Positions 43,492 through 50,300 of a stretch of DNA of 50,300 nt are shown piece by piece. Origin of the DNA: Lachnospiraceae bacterium (lineage in GTDB: Bacteria; Bacillota; Clostridia; Lachnospirales; Lachnospiraceae); the NCBI GenBank assembly GCA_014804425.1, contig JAAUZV010000013.1:9459-59758 (forward strand), in the 5' to 3' direction. Each line of letters starts with the position of its first letter. Position 1 is the first letter of the stretch. The notes under the pieces are model-generated. The model was not told the DNA's origin and did no database searches. It saw only the letters and a list, made by a program, of their open reading frames with translations. The position numbers and the translations under genes are program-made.

Positions 43492-44154
43492 ATGATCATA
43501 AAATCGGAAGAAACAGGAACGGAATTGATAGAACTCTCAAAGTTAGAGCAGGTGGGAAAGCAATTTTCTTTTTTGATGGCATGTTACCGCTGTGCGATCA
43601 TGGAGGTCGAAACAAAGATCCGCGTCCTGAATGAAACACTGTCCCAGCAGTATGACCGCAACCCGATCGAGACTATCAAGACCAGATTAAAGAATCCGCG
43701 TAGCATTTCGGATAAATTAAGACGCAAGGGGCTTCCGCAGACGGTAACGAGTATTGAAGAAAATCTGAACGATGTTGCAGGGATCCGGGTGATCTGTTCC
43801 TTTCCGGAGGATGTCTATCTGATCGCGCGTTATCTGCTGCAGCAGGATGACGTGGAACTGGTCTCATCCAAGGATTATATCCGCCACCCGAAAGCGAACG
43901 GCTATCGCAGCCTGCATCTGATCATTGAAACGCCGATCTTTCTCGCGGACGAAAAACGACTGATGCGCGTGGAGGTCCAGCTTCGTACGATCGCAATGGA
44001 TTTCTGGGCGTCATTAGAGCACAAGATGCGTTATAAAAAAGATCTGAATTGTGCGGAGGAGATTGCGGCGGAATTAAAAGAGTGCGCGGAGGAAAGCGCA
44101 AGATTAGATGCGCGCATGCAGAGGATACGCGCAAGAATCGAATATAATGAGTAA
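43492..44154 (+). CDS. Small alarmone (p)ppGpp synthetase, RelQ-like
   Basis: 220 residues. It is a stand-alone RelA/SpoT synthetase domain without hydrolase or regulatory domains: DKLRRKG, NDVAGIRVICSF, NGYRSLHLI and VEVQLRTIAMDFWASLEHKM are the synthetase blocks seen in RelQ (YjbM). It transfers pyrophosphate from ATP to GDP or GTP. ATG 43492 is chosen because GGAGG (43476-43480) lies upstream; ATG 43474 has no such site. Predicted helices at the C-terminus fit tetramer formation. Confidence 0.87.
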   Translation: MIIKSEETGTELIELSKLEQVGKQFSFLMACYRCAIMEVETKIRVLNETLSQQYDRNPIETIKTRLKNPRSISDKLRRKGLPQTVTSIEENLNDVAGIRVICSFPEDVYLIARYLLQQDDVELVSSKDYIRHPKANGYRSLHLIIETPIFLADEKRLMRVEVQLRTIAMDFWASLEHKMRYKKDLNCAEEIAAELKECAEESARLDARMQRIRARIEYNE

Positions 44155-44211
44155 GTACGCGAAATGGACACAGTGAACAAAATTTTTTTTTTCAAATAAG
44201 GAGGATGTAAC

Positions 44212-44718
44212 ATGAATACATTAGACGCAATCAAATCTAGAAGAAGTATCCGCAAATATGATCCGGAGACGGGCGTGCCGCGGGAGCATATCACTCAGAT
44301 GCTGGAGGCAGCTATGATGGCACCCAGTGCCTGCAATACAAGACCTTGGGAGTTTGTAGTTGTGGAAAGCCGTGAAGTGAAAGAAAAAATCATGCAGGTG
44401 ATGCCGTATACCCAGATGCTTGCCACCGCTCCGACAGCGATCGTGATCTGCGGCAGACCGGATCTTCAGGAAAACATCTGTGAGGGCTTCTGGCCTCAGG
44501 ACTGTGGCGCTGCAGCCCAGAATATCCTGCTCGCGGCGAAGGATTTAGGGTATGGAACCTGTTGGTGCGGCTGTTATCCGCTTGCACAGCGGGTGGAGGA
44601 TATGCAGAAGGTTTTGGCTGTCAGCAGTATCCCTCTTGCGGTCATCGCTGTCGGCAAAGCGGATGAAACACCCGACGCAAGAGGTTTTCTCGATGAGACA
44701 AGGGTAACGTATCTTTGA
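44212..44718 (+). CDS. Nitroreductase-family FMN oxidoreductase
   Basis: 168 residues, the short form of the family. Typical segments are AIKSRRSIRKYD near the N-terminus (FMN phosphate contacts), MMAPSACNTRPWEFVVV, and GAAAQNILLAAKDLGYGTCW. It reduces nitro-aromatics, quinones or flavins with NAD(P)H; the physiological substrate is unknown. AAGGAGG is eight bases upstream. It forms its own unit, ended by a strong terminator. Confidence 0.9.
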   Translation: MNTLDAIKSRRSIRKYDPETGVPREHITQMLEAAMMAPSACNTRPWEFVVVESREVKEKIMQVMPYTQMLATAPTAIVICGRPDLQENICEGFWPQDCGAAAQNILLAAKDLGYGTCWCGCYPLAQRVEDMQKVLAVSSIPLAVIAVGKADETPDARGFLDETRVTYL

Positions 44719-44734
44719 CAAGGTCGGATAACTT

Positions 44735-44769
44735 AAAAGACTATAACAAGTAAGGTTATAGTCTTTTTT
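44735..44769 (+). terminator. Rho-independent terminator after the nitroreductase gene
   Basis: AAAAGACTATAAC (44735-44747) and GTTATAGTCTTTT (44755-44767) form a perfect 13-bp stem with a 7-nt loop, ending in a run of six T. Confidence 0.93.
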
Positions 44770-44780
44770 CAATCCTTTTT

Positions 44781-44832
44781 ATCACAAAATTTTCACAAAA
44801 CCTTCACCGGATATTCATGTTCCGAGTATAAA
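44781..44832 (+). promoter_or_regulatory. Pho-box-like triple repeat and promoter
   Basis: ATCACA, TTCACA and TTCACC begin at 44781, 44792 and 44803, each separated by 5 bp, an exact 11-bp period. This is the form of the Gram-positive PhoP box (tandem TT(A/T/C)ACA repeats). The last copy doubles as a -35 (TTCACC) 18 bp before TATAAA (44827-44832), which fits activation by a PhoP-type regulator. Confidence 0.6.
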
Positions 44833-44880
44833 CTGAACAAGAATCAGATCTGCGGGCGAATGGAAATACGGAGGATTTGT

Positions 44881-45552
44881 ATGGAATATCGACATGAGTG
44901 GAAGCACGAGATCAATCAAGCCGATCTGTTTACTCTGCGGCAGCGGCTGCATGCGATTACAAGCCCAGATCCCCATGCGGTTGACGGTAAATATCAGATA
45001 CGGAGTCTGTACTTTGACAATAGGACCGATCAGGCGCTTAGGGAAAAATTGGACGGTGTCAGCCGCAGGGAAAAATTCCGCATCCGCTATTATAACGGCG
45101 ATACCTCCAAAATCTATTTGGAGAAAAAGAGCAAGATAGGCGGGCTTGGGAAAAAGCAAAGAGCCGCGCTCACCGAAAGTCAGGCGCAGGCCATTGCGGA
45201 GGGAAGTCTTGATTGGATGCCGCACAGCTCGGAGGAATTAGTTCGCGAGTTATATGCCAAAATGCGAATGCAGGGGCTGCGGCCCAAGATCATTGTGGAT
45301 TATACGCGGGAACCGTTTTTCTTTGGTCCAGGCAATGTCCGTGTCACGCTCGATTATCACATACGGGCAGGCTTTTGCTGTTCGGATTTCTTAAATCCGG
45401 ACTGTATTACGGTTCCGGCCGGGGACGCTCCGATCATTCTGGAGGTGAAATGGGATCATTTTCTGCCGGACATCATCCGTGATGCGGTCAGACTTCCCGG
45501 ACGTCGGGCAACCGCTTTTTCAAAATATGCACAATGCCGTATTTACGGTTAA
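44881..45552 (+). CDS. VTC-domain polyphosphate polymerase
   Basis: 223 residues, one VTC domain. Basic tunnel residues are visible in YRHEWKHEI, YQIRSLYFDN, REKFRIRYYNG, KIYLEKKSK and IIVDYTREPF, with the acidic EVKWDHFLPD at the end of the tunnel fold. In the yeast VTC complex this domain makes polyphosphate from ATP. The bacterial versions usually sit with a DUF4956 protein, as here. ATG 44881 is placed by GGAGG six bases upstream. Predicted control by phosphate limitation comes from the Pho-box-like repeats. Confidence 0.88.
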   Translation: MEYRHEWKHEINQADLFTLRQRLHAITSPDPHAVDGKYQIRSLYFDNRTDQALREKLDGVSRREKFRIRYYNGDTSKIYLEKKSKIGGLGKKQRAALTESQAQAIAEGSLDWMPHSSEELVRELYAKMRMQGLRPKIIVDYTREPFFFGPGNVRVTLDYHIRAGFCCSDFLNPDCITVPAGDAPIILEVKWDHFLPDIIRDAVRLPGRRATAFSKYAQCRIYG

Positions 45553-45569
45553 ACGAAGGAGGTTTCATA

Positions 45570-46241
45570 ATGACGTTTCAAGATATTTTTAAGTCGGGTT
45601 TTCTGGAGAATGTATCCGCGGTCAGTCTTTTCGATATGGCGCTTGCGCTTGTTCTGTCCATAGGATTGGGAATGTTTATTTTTTTGGTCTATAAAAAGAC
45701 CTATCAGGGAGTGATGTATTCCTCCAGCTTCGGCGTGACACTGATCGCGTTGACCATGATCACGACTTTGGTGATCCTTGCCGTGACAAGCAACGTCGTG
45801 CTGTCGCTCGGAATGGTGGGTGCATTGTCCATTGTCCGTTTCCGCACAGCTATTAAAGAACCGCTTGACATTGCGTTTTTGTTTTGGGCGATTGCAGGAG
45901 GGATTGTGCTGGCAGCCGGAATGATTCCGCTTGCTGTGATTGGCAGCGTTATCATCGGAGTGATGCTTCTTCTTTTTGTGAATCAGAAACCGCATTGCAT
46001 CCCTTATATTGTGATCATCCAATGTGACGGACACGACAGTGAGACTGCGGCAAAGGCATACCTTGAGGAAATGACGCAGAGGTGTACGGTCAAAAGTAAG
46101 AGCGCACAAAAGGGCAGTCTGGAACTGACGGTGGAAATTCAGTTAAAAGATGACAATACAGACTTTATCAATGCCCTGTCGGAAATGCAGGGAGTAAGCA
46201 GCGCGGTTTTAGTCAGCTATAACGGAGATTACATAGGGTGA
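45570..46241 (+). CDS. DUF4956-family membrane protein
   Basis: 223 residues. Four membrane segments (about 18-40, 48-72, 80-95, 100-138) carry the conserved MVGALSIVRFRTAIKEPLD block, and a soluble C-terminal ferredoxin-like domain follows (about 145-223). The family is nearly always adjacent to VTC polymerases and may form a membrane partner or conduit for the polymer; this role is inferred from context. AAGGAGG precedes the ATG at 45570, which lies 17 bp after the VTC gene. Confidence 0.88.
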   Translation: MTFQDIFKSGFLENVSAVSLFDMALALVLSIGLGMFIFLVYKKTYQGVMYSSSFGVTLIALTMITTLVILAVTSNVVLSLGMVGALSIVRFRTAIKEPLDIAFLFWAIAGGIVLAAGMIPLAVIGSVIIGVMLLLFVNQKPHCIPYIVIIQCDGHDSETAAKAYLEEMTQRCTVKSKSAQKGSLELTVEIQLKDDNTDFINALSEMQGVSSAVLVSYNGDYIG

Positions 46242-46253
46242 GGAGGGTGATCC

Positions 46254-47969
46254 GTGTCAACGCATAAAAAGATTGACATTATTTGTGTTTCTGCCGCCAT
46301 TCTTATGATTGTGCTGACAATTCTGTTTATGAACGGCAGGAATTTTGGTGTTACGCCCATTGTAAGCGCAGAAGCAGATGGCAGTCTGTTTAGCGCGGAT
46401 GATCTGAACGAGGATTGGAATACGTCCTACGCCACTAAGATCATATTGTCTGATAAGGGCAGCACGATCACGGGAAGCGGAGCCTATAGTCATAATGGAG
46501 ATGTTTACATCGTCAGCGCGGGTTATTACGCACTTACCGGTGAGCTTATAAACGGAAGCGTGATCATTGATGCGGATAAAAATGATAAAATATGGCTATT
46601 GCTGAATGGGGTGACAATCCATTGTGACGATGACGCGGCGATCCGGATTGAACAGGCGGATAAAGTGTTTCTGACACTTGCGGACGGTACGGAAAACACA
46701 ATCTCTGCCGGTGCGCAGTACAATGCGGACATGATTGCTTCGGGAGTGGATGGAGCGATCTACTCCCGTGATGATCTGACGATCAACGGTACCGGTGCGC
46801 TTTTGGTGAATGCTGAATATCAGCATGGAATCGTATGCAATGATGATCTGGTGATTGCCGGCGGCAATATTACGATCAACGCGGTGCAGGATGGCATCCA
46901 TGCGAATGACAGTGTGCGTATTCGGGAGACTGCGATTTTAATCGCTGCCGGTGATGACGGAATCACAGTATCGAATGATGACGAGACGGCATTTCTATAT
47001 GTGGAATCGGGAAGCATTACGATTCCTTACTGTTATGAAGGACTGGAAGCCATAAGCATCACGATCGCCGGCGGAACGATTGAGATTATGCCGACGGATG
47101 ATGGGATCAACGCGAGTGGAAGCGGTGAAAACGCCGTCATCCGTATCACCGGCGGAGAGATTGCGATCATAAATGATCGGGGCAGGGACGCAGACGGACT
47201 GGATTCCAACGGCGACATTTATATTGAGGGCGGCAGAGTATTGATCAGCGTTTCGGACAGTGGTGGGAATTGTGCGCTCGACTGCGGGAGCGAAAACGGC
47301 GGCGAGTGTGTCGTAAACGGCGGTACCGTGATCGCCTGCGGCGGCAGTATGATGTCGGAGGGATTTGATGCTTCTTCCACGCAAGGCTTTCTGGTATATA
47401 GCAAAAGCGCGGATGCAGGTACGGTTATAAGCTTGGAGGATGCTGACGGCAGAGCACTTCTATCCGAAGAAATTCCATGCAGCTTTTCCCATGTTGTACT
47501 CAGTACGCCTGACCTGAAAGTGGGAGACATCTGTACCATTGTGATTGATGGTGTAAGAGAGCAGATAACGGTGGATAATACTTCGGTCTCCGTGTTTCAG
47601 CAGCATGGAATGTTTGGCGGCGGCAGGCGGCAGGGGGATTTTTCGCAGGGGAACAGACCGGAATTCCCGGACGGACAGAACATGGAACCTCCGGGTGGGC
47701 AGGACATGGAATTCCCGGACAGGCAGGACATGGAATTCCCGGACGGACAGAATATGGAACCTTTCGGAAGGCAGGATATGGAACCGCCTGACAGGAGTGA
47801 GATACCGGGTAGTGAGAGTTGGGCGGATAACCGGGAAATGACGGAGACTGGAGGAAAAACGCTTGTGCCGGATGCATCCGGTATTACGGCAGAAACATTC
47901 GTTCTGCTCGGTATTTCTGTGCTGGTACTGTCAGGCGGTCTGGTGATCGCAATCAAAGTCAAGCATTAG
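46254..47969 (+). CDS. Surface-anchored beta-helix carbohydrate-binding protein (Cthe_2159-like)
   Basis: 571 residues. There is an N-terminal membrane segment (about 8-27), then a right-handed beta-helix (about 60-400) with repeated Asp-rich turns (DDAAIRI, DGIHANDSVRI, DDGITVS, DDGINASG). Such turns bind calcium in Cthe_2159, a polygalacturonate- and cellulose-binding protein. A repeat region of six 8-residue units follows (about 469-516), then a C-terminal membrane helix (about 545-566) and a short basic end. The start is GTG 46254 with GAGG upstream. It is co-transcribed with VTC and DUF4956 genes. Confidence 0.82.
   Translation: MSTHKKIDIICVSAAILMIVLTILFMNGRNFGVTPIVSAEADGSLFSADDLNEDWNTSYATKIILSDKGSTITGSGAYSHNGDVYIVSAGYYALTGELINGSVIIDADKNDKIWLLLNGVTIHCDDDAAIRIEQADKVFLTLADGTENTISAGAQYNADMIASGVDGAIYSRDDLTINGTGALLVNAEYQHGIVCNDDLVIAGGNITINAVQDGIHANDSVRIRETAILIAAGDDGITVSNDDETAFLYVESGSITIPYCYEGLEAISITIAGGTIEIMPTDDGINASGSGENAVIRITGGEIAIINDRGRDADGLDSNGDIYIEGGRVLISVSDSGGNCALDCGSENGGECVVNGGTVIACGGSMMSEGFDASSTQGFLVYSKSADAGTVISLEDADGRALLSEEIPCSFSHVVLSTPDLKVGDICTIVIDGVREQITVDNTSVSVFQQHGMFGGGRRQGDFSQGNRPEFPDGQNMEPPGGQDMEFPDRQDMEFPDGQNMEPFGRQDMEPPDRSEIPGSESWADNREMTETGGKTLVPDASGITAETFVLLGISVLVLSGGLVIAIKVKH
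47658..47801 (+). repeat. 24-bp tandem repeats in the beta-helix gene
   Basis: Six units of 24 bp, the last five starting with ATG GAA at 47682, 47706, 47730, 47754 and 47778. They encode M-E-(P/F)-(P/F)-(D/G)-(G/R)-(Q/S)-(D/N/E). Copies differ mainly by single substitutions, so copy number may vary between strains. Confidence 0.85.
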
Positions 47970-47986
47970 GCAACTGAAAAGAGAAA

Positions 47987-48028
47987 CCCCGTTACAGAAT
48001 AGAATCTCTCTGTGACGGGGATTTTTTT
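47987..48028 (+). terminator. Rho-independent terminator of the polyphosphate operon
   Basis: CCCCGTTACAGA (47987-47998) pairs with TCTGTGACGGGG (48009-48020), 12 bp with one G-U pair, followed by A and seven T. Confidence 0.92.
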
Positions 48029-48046
48029 GCGCCGTGGTTTCGGTGT

Positions 48047-48087
48047 CGACCGTTTATCTTTGCAAAACGACCGGTTATCGTTACAAT
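48047..48087 (+). promoter_or_regulatory. LytTR-type direct repeat overlapping a promoter
   Basis: CGACCGTTTATCTTTGC (48047-48063) and CGACCGGTTATCGTTAC (48068-48084) match at 14 of 17 positions with a 21-bp period. ACCGTTTAT in the first copy fits the published LytTR 9-mer [TA][AC][CA]GTTN[AG][TG] completely, and ACCGGTTAT in the second misses by one. TTGCAA (48060-48065) and TACAAT (48082-48087) form the promoter, so the repeats cover both its boxes, suggesting autorepression. Confidence 0.7.
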
Positions 48088-48167
48088 GGATACAGCACGG
48101 AAATTTTGTGATAGGTTAAGAAGGTGCAGGATCGCAAGCGGAACTTGTGATATGCGGAGGGATCAAA

Positions 48168-48608
48168 ATGAAAATTTCTTTTTGGATTCACGGGAAATAC
48201 GAAGAACCGGAGATTGTCATTTGCGGAGCGAAAAAAACAAGAGAGCTTGCGGAGCTAAAAGAAGTCATCGCCGAGGCGGTGAATGAAAAAATCACGGTTT
48301 ATGACGACGGGGACGCTGTACAGATCATGCGAAATGAGGTGATTCGCTTTTATGCGAGCAGACAGCGCGTGTATGCACAGACAGCGGATGAGACCTATCT
48401 GGTGCGGGCAAGGCTGTATGAACTGGAGGAGACGTTAAAAAAGCAGTTTGTCCGAATTTCCAACTCGGAAATCGTCAACGCAAAAAAGATACGGCGAATG
48501 GATACGAGTATTTCCGGAACAATTCATATGTATCTGCAGGGTGATATAGAGACGTATGTGTCCAGACGTTATGTGAGCCGGATCAGGGACAGTCTGATGC
48601 GGAAATGA
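48168..48608 (+). CDS. LytTR-domain DNA-binding regulator (chromosomal paralogue)
   Basis: 146 residues, the same length as the regulator at 18734. The LytTR domain covers about 50-145 (VQIMRNEVIRFYASRQRVYA, YELEETLKKQFVRISNSEI). There is no receiver domain. ATG 48168 has GGAGGG six bases upstream. Followed by a DUF3021 gene and an ABC-2 transporter, it repeats the gene order of the module inside the cotJC element. Sequence similarity between the two regulators is only moderate, so they are not recent copies. Confidence 0.88.
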   Translation: MKISFWIHGKYEEPEIVICGAKKTRELAELKEVIAEAVNEKITVYDDGDAVQIMRNEVIRFYASRQRVYAQTADETYLVRARLYELEETLKKQFVRISNSEIVNAKKIRRMDTSISGTIHMYLQGDIETYVSRRYVSRIRDSLMRK

Positions 48609-48678
48609 TAAAGCGGAAATAAAAAATGAGGAAATGCAGCGAACGGATAAGGAATCATAAAAAGGAGATGGCAGTCTG

Positions 48679-49167
48679 ATGTGGAAAAAATGTTTATGGC
48701 GCGGGGCGATCAGTTTTACGACTTGTGTGACGGTCAATGTGCTTATTTTAATGGCGAAAACAATGAGTACCGTGAGGATGACGGGGGATAAGCAGACGCT
48801 TCCGGATCTTGTTCCGGAATATGCAGCACATTTTGAAAATCCGTTTATGGCGCTCATGGTGCAGACGCTGCTCTGCGGTCTGATCGGATTTGCGTTCGGA
48901 GCCTGCTCCGTTATCATGGAAATTGCAAAATGGAGCATGGTTCGGCAGGCGGTCGTGCATTTTGTACTGACGGCGTGCGTATGGGTGCCGGTCAGTATCT
49001 TCTGTTGGGGGCTTGGCAGATATAGGATCTCATTTATCTGCGTGTTTTTAGGGATGCTTTTTACCTATGCGGTGACATGGACCTGTCAGATCATTGTCTG
49101 CAGAAAAGAAGTCGCGCGCATCAATGAGCAGCTTTTGGCGCGGGAGGCTGCGGAAGGAGGAAATTAA
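48679..49167 (+). CDS. DUF3021-family membrane protein
   Basis: 162 residues with four membrane segments (about 8-28, 58-80, 90-112, 118-138) and a charged C-terminal helix (RKEVARINEQLLAREAAEGG). Membrane partner of the preceding LytTR regulator by analogy with other such pairs. AAAAAGGAG lies upstream of the ATG at 48679. Four bases separate it from the ATPase gene. Confidence 0.83.
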   Translation: MWKKCLWRGAISFTTCVTVNVLILMAKTMSTVRMTGDKQTLPDLVPEYAAHFENPFMALMVQTLLCGLIGFAFGACSVIMEIAKWSMVRQAVVHFVLTACVWVPVSIFCWGLGRYRISFICVFLGMLFTYAVTWTCQIIVCRKEVARINEQLLAREAAEGGN

Positions 49168-49170
49168 GCT

Positions 49171-49902
49171 ATGGAATATGCAGTGGAGATCAAAGATCTG
49201 GTAAAAGATTTCGGCGCCAAGCGGGCAGTCGATCATATTTCTTTCACCATCGAGAAGGGAGAGCTGTTTGCGCTGCTCGGTGTAAACGGCGCGGGCAAAA
49301 CGACGACGATCCGCATGCTGACGGGCCTTAGCAGACCGACGGGAGGGGACGCTTATGTGATGGGGAGCAGCATTACAGGGGCGCTTTCAGAGGTCAAGAA
49401 AAACAGCAATCTATCCCCGCAGGAAACGGCGGTTGCCCACAATCTGACGGTACGGGAAAATCTGCAGTTTACAGCGCGCATCTACGGAGCGTCCAAGGCG
49501 GATGCCTCGACCCGGTCAGACGCATTGATCAATCAGTGCGGCATGACGGAGATTGCGGAAAAAAAAGCAAAGCTCTTGTCCGGTGGCTGGCAGCGGCGTT
49601 TGAGTATTGCGATGGCGTTGATCACAGAACCCCAGATTCTTTATCTGGACGAACCGACGCTTGGCTTGGATGTGCTTGCAAGGCGGGAGCTTTGGAAAGT
49701 GATCGAAAGCTTAAAAGGCAGTGTGACGATCGTACTTACCACACATTATATGGAGGAAGTCGAGGCGCTTTCCGATCATGTGGCGGTCATGATGACCGGT
49801 GCGGTCAAGGCTTATGGTACCGTGGAGGAATTGAAGGCGGGGACGGGAAAGGACACATTGGAAGAAGCGTTTATTGCGATCGCAGATCAGGAAAAGATGT
49901 AA
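49171..49902 (+). CDS. ABC transporter ATP-binding protein (ABC-2 type)
   Basis: 243 residues. Walker A is GVNGAGKTT (about 38-46), the signature is LSGGWQRRL, Walker B is ILYLDEPTLGLD and the H-loop is in LTTHYMEE. It is a DrrA/NodI-like exporter ATPase without a long C-terminal extension. Partner of the permease that starts at 49933; co-transcribed with the LytTR and DUF3021 genes. Confidence 0.92.
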   Translation: MEYAVEIKDLVKDFGAKRAVDHISFTIEKGELFALLGVNGAGKTTTIRMLTGLSRPTGGDAYVMGSSITGALSEVKKNSNLSPQETAVAHNLTVRENLQFTARIYGASKADASTRSDALINQCGMTEIAEKKAKLLSGGWQRRLSIAMALITEPQILYLDEPTLGLDVLARRELWKVIESLKGSVTIVLTTHYMEEVEALSDHVAVMMTGAVKAYGTVEELKAGTGKDTLEEAFIAIADQEKM

Positions 49903-49932
49903 TGAAAAGACAGGATATGAGGAGGACAGGGA

Positions 49933-50300
49933 ATGAGGGCTGTTGTTTTTGCGGGAAGAAATGCGAAAGAATTATTGCGGGATCCGATCAGTTATATTTT
50001 TTGTCTGGGATTTCCGCTGGTAATGCTTGCCATCATGACGGTTTTGAATGAAAATATTCCGGCTGAGGCAAATATGGTGATCTTTCGGATCGACTATTTA
50101 TCAAGCGGGATTGCCGTGTTCGGACTGACCTTTGTGATGCTCTTTACCTGCCTGCAGATTGCGAAGGACAGGAGCAGTGCGTTTTTGCTGCGCCTGTATG
50201 TGTCGCCGATGACGGCGGCAGAGTTTATCATCGGTTATATCTTACCGATTCTGGTGATCGCTGTTTTGCAAAGCGCGATCACTTATGTGGTCTCGGTGAT
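49933..50300 (+). CDS. ABC-2 type permease, cut by the window end
   Basis: The first 122 codons only. After RNAKELLRDPISYIF comes the ABC-2 pattern of a first membrane helix (about 24-40), an extracellular segment, two more helices, and the cytoplasmic element AKDRSSAFLLRLYVSPM that faces the ATPase. ATG 49933 follows GAGGAGGACAGG. The stop lies outside the window. Confidence 0.85.
   Translation, partial: MRAVVFAGRNAKELLRDPISYIFCLGFPLVMLAIMTVLNENIPAEANMVIFRIDYLSSGIAVFGLTFVMLFTCLQIAKDRSSAFLLRLYVSPMTAAEFIIGYILPILVIAVLQSAITYVVSV

Noticed and set aside
47658-47801. CRISPR-like array
   Set aside because: The repeats are head-to-tail without spacers, in frame, and code for protein.

Overview
The window reads as a chromosomal stretch from an anaerobic, endospore-forming Clostridia bacterium, most likely a Lachnospiraceae member. 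It carries a class III (oxygen-sensitive) ribonucleotide reductase, an [FeFe]-hydrogenase, a spore coat cotJ operon, a GerA-type germination protein, a DegV protein, strong AGGAGG ribosome binding sites and intermediate GC content. Almost all genes are on the + strand. No rRNA, tRNA, CRISPR array or classical insertion sequence was seen.

Layout. 1-4.2 kb: two MerR regulators around a split ABC exporter, with MerR-type 19-bp-spacer promoters. 4.2-10.5 kb: a probable operon from one sigma-A promoter (SGNH esterase, purine nucleoside phosphorylase, cytidine deaminase, amidohydrolase, membrane-anchored MutS-like ATPase, RNase HI, a 53-residue membrane protein), closed by a terminator. 10.6-15 kb: WYL regulator, then nrdD-nrdG-dut behind a promoter with candidate NrdR boxes. 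15-18.6 kb: GerA/SpoVAF-like protein, DegV, cotJA-cotJB-cotJC.

The main finding is at 18.6-26.46 kb. cotJC is broken at its 3' end. The 14-bp sequence CGTTTCGGTGAAGC occurs inside cotJC (18607-18620) and again at 26371-26384, where it is followed in frame by the missing CotJC C-terminus. Between the copies lies 7,764 bp carrying a LytTR/DUF3021/ABC-2 transporter operon, a MacB/FtsX-type ABC transporter, a small ORF and a large serine recombinase ending 48 bp before the right repeat. Recombination between the repeats would restore a 200-codon cotJC exactly in frame. This is the architecture of a skin-like intervening element excised from a sporulation gene, here in cotJC and with transporter cargo.

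26.5-38 kb: [FeFe]-hydrogenase behind a candidate Rex operator, gltX, a UvrD-like helicase, a DUF1292 protein (- strand), a GH13-fold protein that has lost its catalytic residues, a DUF5662 protein, a Cys-rich repeat protein, a YbhE-type lactonase, exodeoxyribonuclease III (- strand) and a metallo-beta-lactamase-fold protein. 38.1-43.4 kb: response regulator, BcrA-type ABC transporter, histidine kinase, GNAT acetyltransferase and a lipoprotein, with a duplicated remnant of the kinase 3' end. 43.4-50.3 kb: small alarmone synthetase, nitroreductase, then a polyphosphate polymerase (VTC)/DUF4956/beta-helix operon behind a three-repeat Pho-box-like array, then a second LytTR/DUF3021/ABC-2 module, paralogous to the one in the element, with a strong LytTR-type direct repeat in its promoter. 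The last permease runs off the window end.
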